Of a stretch of 12,588 nt of DNA, positions 12,176-12,588 are shown piece after piece. The notes beneath the pieces are model-generated. The model saw nothing but the letters and a program-made list of their open reading frames with translations. It had not been told where the DNA came from and made no database searches. Both the position numbers and the translations under genes were made by a program. Each line of letters starts with the position of its first letter. The first letter of the stretch is position 1. The DNA comes from an uncultured Ignavibacteriales bacterium. Lineage in GTDB: Bacteria; Bacteroidota; Ignavibacteria; Ignavibacteriales; Ignavibacteriaceae. Location: positions 1-12,588 of the forward strand of contig CAIWTC010000411.1 of NCBI GenBank assembly GCA_903915485.1, written 5' to 3'.

Positions 12176-12588
12176 TTATAATCCCAAATGAAGATTTGCA
12201 AAAGGCAGAATATTCAATCCTGAGTTTTGTTTTGCAATGTTAAGTAGTCCTATCTGAAGTCCGTTCAAGTAATCGGCATTATTAACAAGTGCAACTGAAA
12301 CACCCGTTTGAGTGCCTCTGACTCTGCAGTAACCTGCAATGGAAAATCCAGTTGATTTTTGCACATCAATCCAAATAGGGGAAATAGTCAGACCGGTAAT
12401 TTCTTTAGCTTCGATTTTATATCCTGCGAAATTGATTCCCGTAATGTTGCCTGAGGATTGTAGTCTTCCGAGAGTAACATTTAATCCTTTAATATCGGCA
12501 GAATCTGCAACGACAGCAAGTCCGCCAATGTTTATACCTGTGATGTTTCCTTGTGAACTTACTAATGCGAGGCCGCCAATGTTAACGC
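12176..12588 (-). CDS. C-terminal end of a surface-repeat protein (LA_2272-like), cut by window edge
   Basis: The frame ending at TAA 12176 is open to the right edge, giving 136 residues plus two bases of another codon; the start lies outside. The visible part consists of short beta-type repeats with the pattern G-N-I-T-G-I-N-I/F-x-G (for example NITGINIGGLAVV, NITGINFAGYKI), and ends with LNGLQIGLLNIAKQNSGLNI and LPFANLHLGL. Repeats of this G-L-Q-I-G-L-x-N-x-A style, closing with N-x-L-P-x-x-N-x-H, are those of the LA_2272 surface repeat family, thought to be exported or outer-membrane proteins of unknown function. A shorter reading starting at 12364 is only an internal Met. A good terminator follows. 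Confidence 0.75.
   Translation of the reverse strand, partial: VNIGGLALVSSQGNITGINIGGLAVVADSADIKGLNVTLGRLQSSGNITGINFAGYKIEAKEITGLTISPIWIDVQKSTGFSIAGYCRVRGTQTGVSVALVNNADYLNGLQIGLLNIAKQNSGLNILPFANLHLGL

Noticed and set aside
12176..12364. A small 62-residue gene starting at 12364.
   Set aside because: The same frame is open to the window edge with matching repeats upstream, so this Met is internal to a longer protein.

Overview
The window is AT-rich (roughly 60-65% A+T by eye). Most genes lack a strong Shine-Dalgarno sequence, and the best promoter candidates fit both a sigma70 pattern and the TTTG-N19-21-TAnnTTTG pattern of the Bacteroidota. Together with TonB-type proteins, REP-like palindromes and a surface-repeat protein, this suggests a free-living member of the Bacteroidota/Ignavibacteriota (FCB) group. 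That placement is an inference from style and gene content, not from a marker gene.

Layout. (1) 1-2259, minus: a TonB C-terminal-domain protein with a signal peptide, followed 18 bases later by a large chemotaxis receptor whose C-terminus runs off the left edge. (2) 2566-5118, plus: a SWIM-type zinc-finger protein, a membrane-anchored protein with a TonB-like S-x3-H anchor joined to a PsbP/DcrB-like domain, and a GltP-type dicarboxylic amino acid symporter. (3) 5119-5606: a convergent intergenic region full of imperfect palindromes. Most of it is bracketed by a perfect 11-bp inverted repeat and a 9-bp direct repeat, so it may be a MITE-like composite. (4) 5607-9463, minus: four closely spaced genes transcribed in the order cobalamin-binding sensor, PAS-histidine kinase, VirK-like secreted protein, REC-histidine kinase. 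(5) 9696-11987, minus: an Fe-S type Rrf2 regulator, a YwiC-like membrane protein and a NapH/NosR-like polyferredoxin, overlapping or nearly abutting. A 9-bp-arm inverted repeat lies between the rrf2 -10 box and its start codon. (6) 12100-12588, minus: a terminator and the C-terminal end of a repeat-rich surface protein that runs off the right edge.

How the genes may work together. The most interesting unit is region 4. Its first protein has the CarH/MetH-type cobalamin module (W-x9-EH cap motif, E-x-H-x2-G base-off motif) but no DNA-binding domain, and it is immediately followed by a soluble kinase. This reads as a B12-dependent, possibly light-sensing, input to a two-kinase phosphorelay, with a periplasmic VirK-like protein inside the operon. 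Region 5 looks like an autoregulated, Fe-S-sensed (NO, redox or iron) membrane electron-transfer unit. Regions 1 and 2 contain, on opposite sides of a shared intergenic region, a TonB C-terminal domain without an anchor and a TonB-like anchor without a TonB C-terminal domain. No rRNA, tRNA, CRISPR array or complete insertion sequence was seen.
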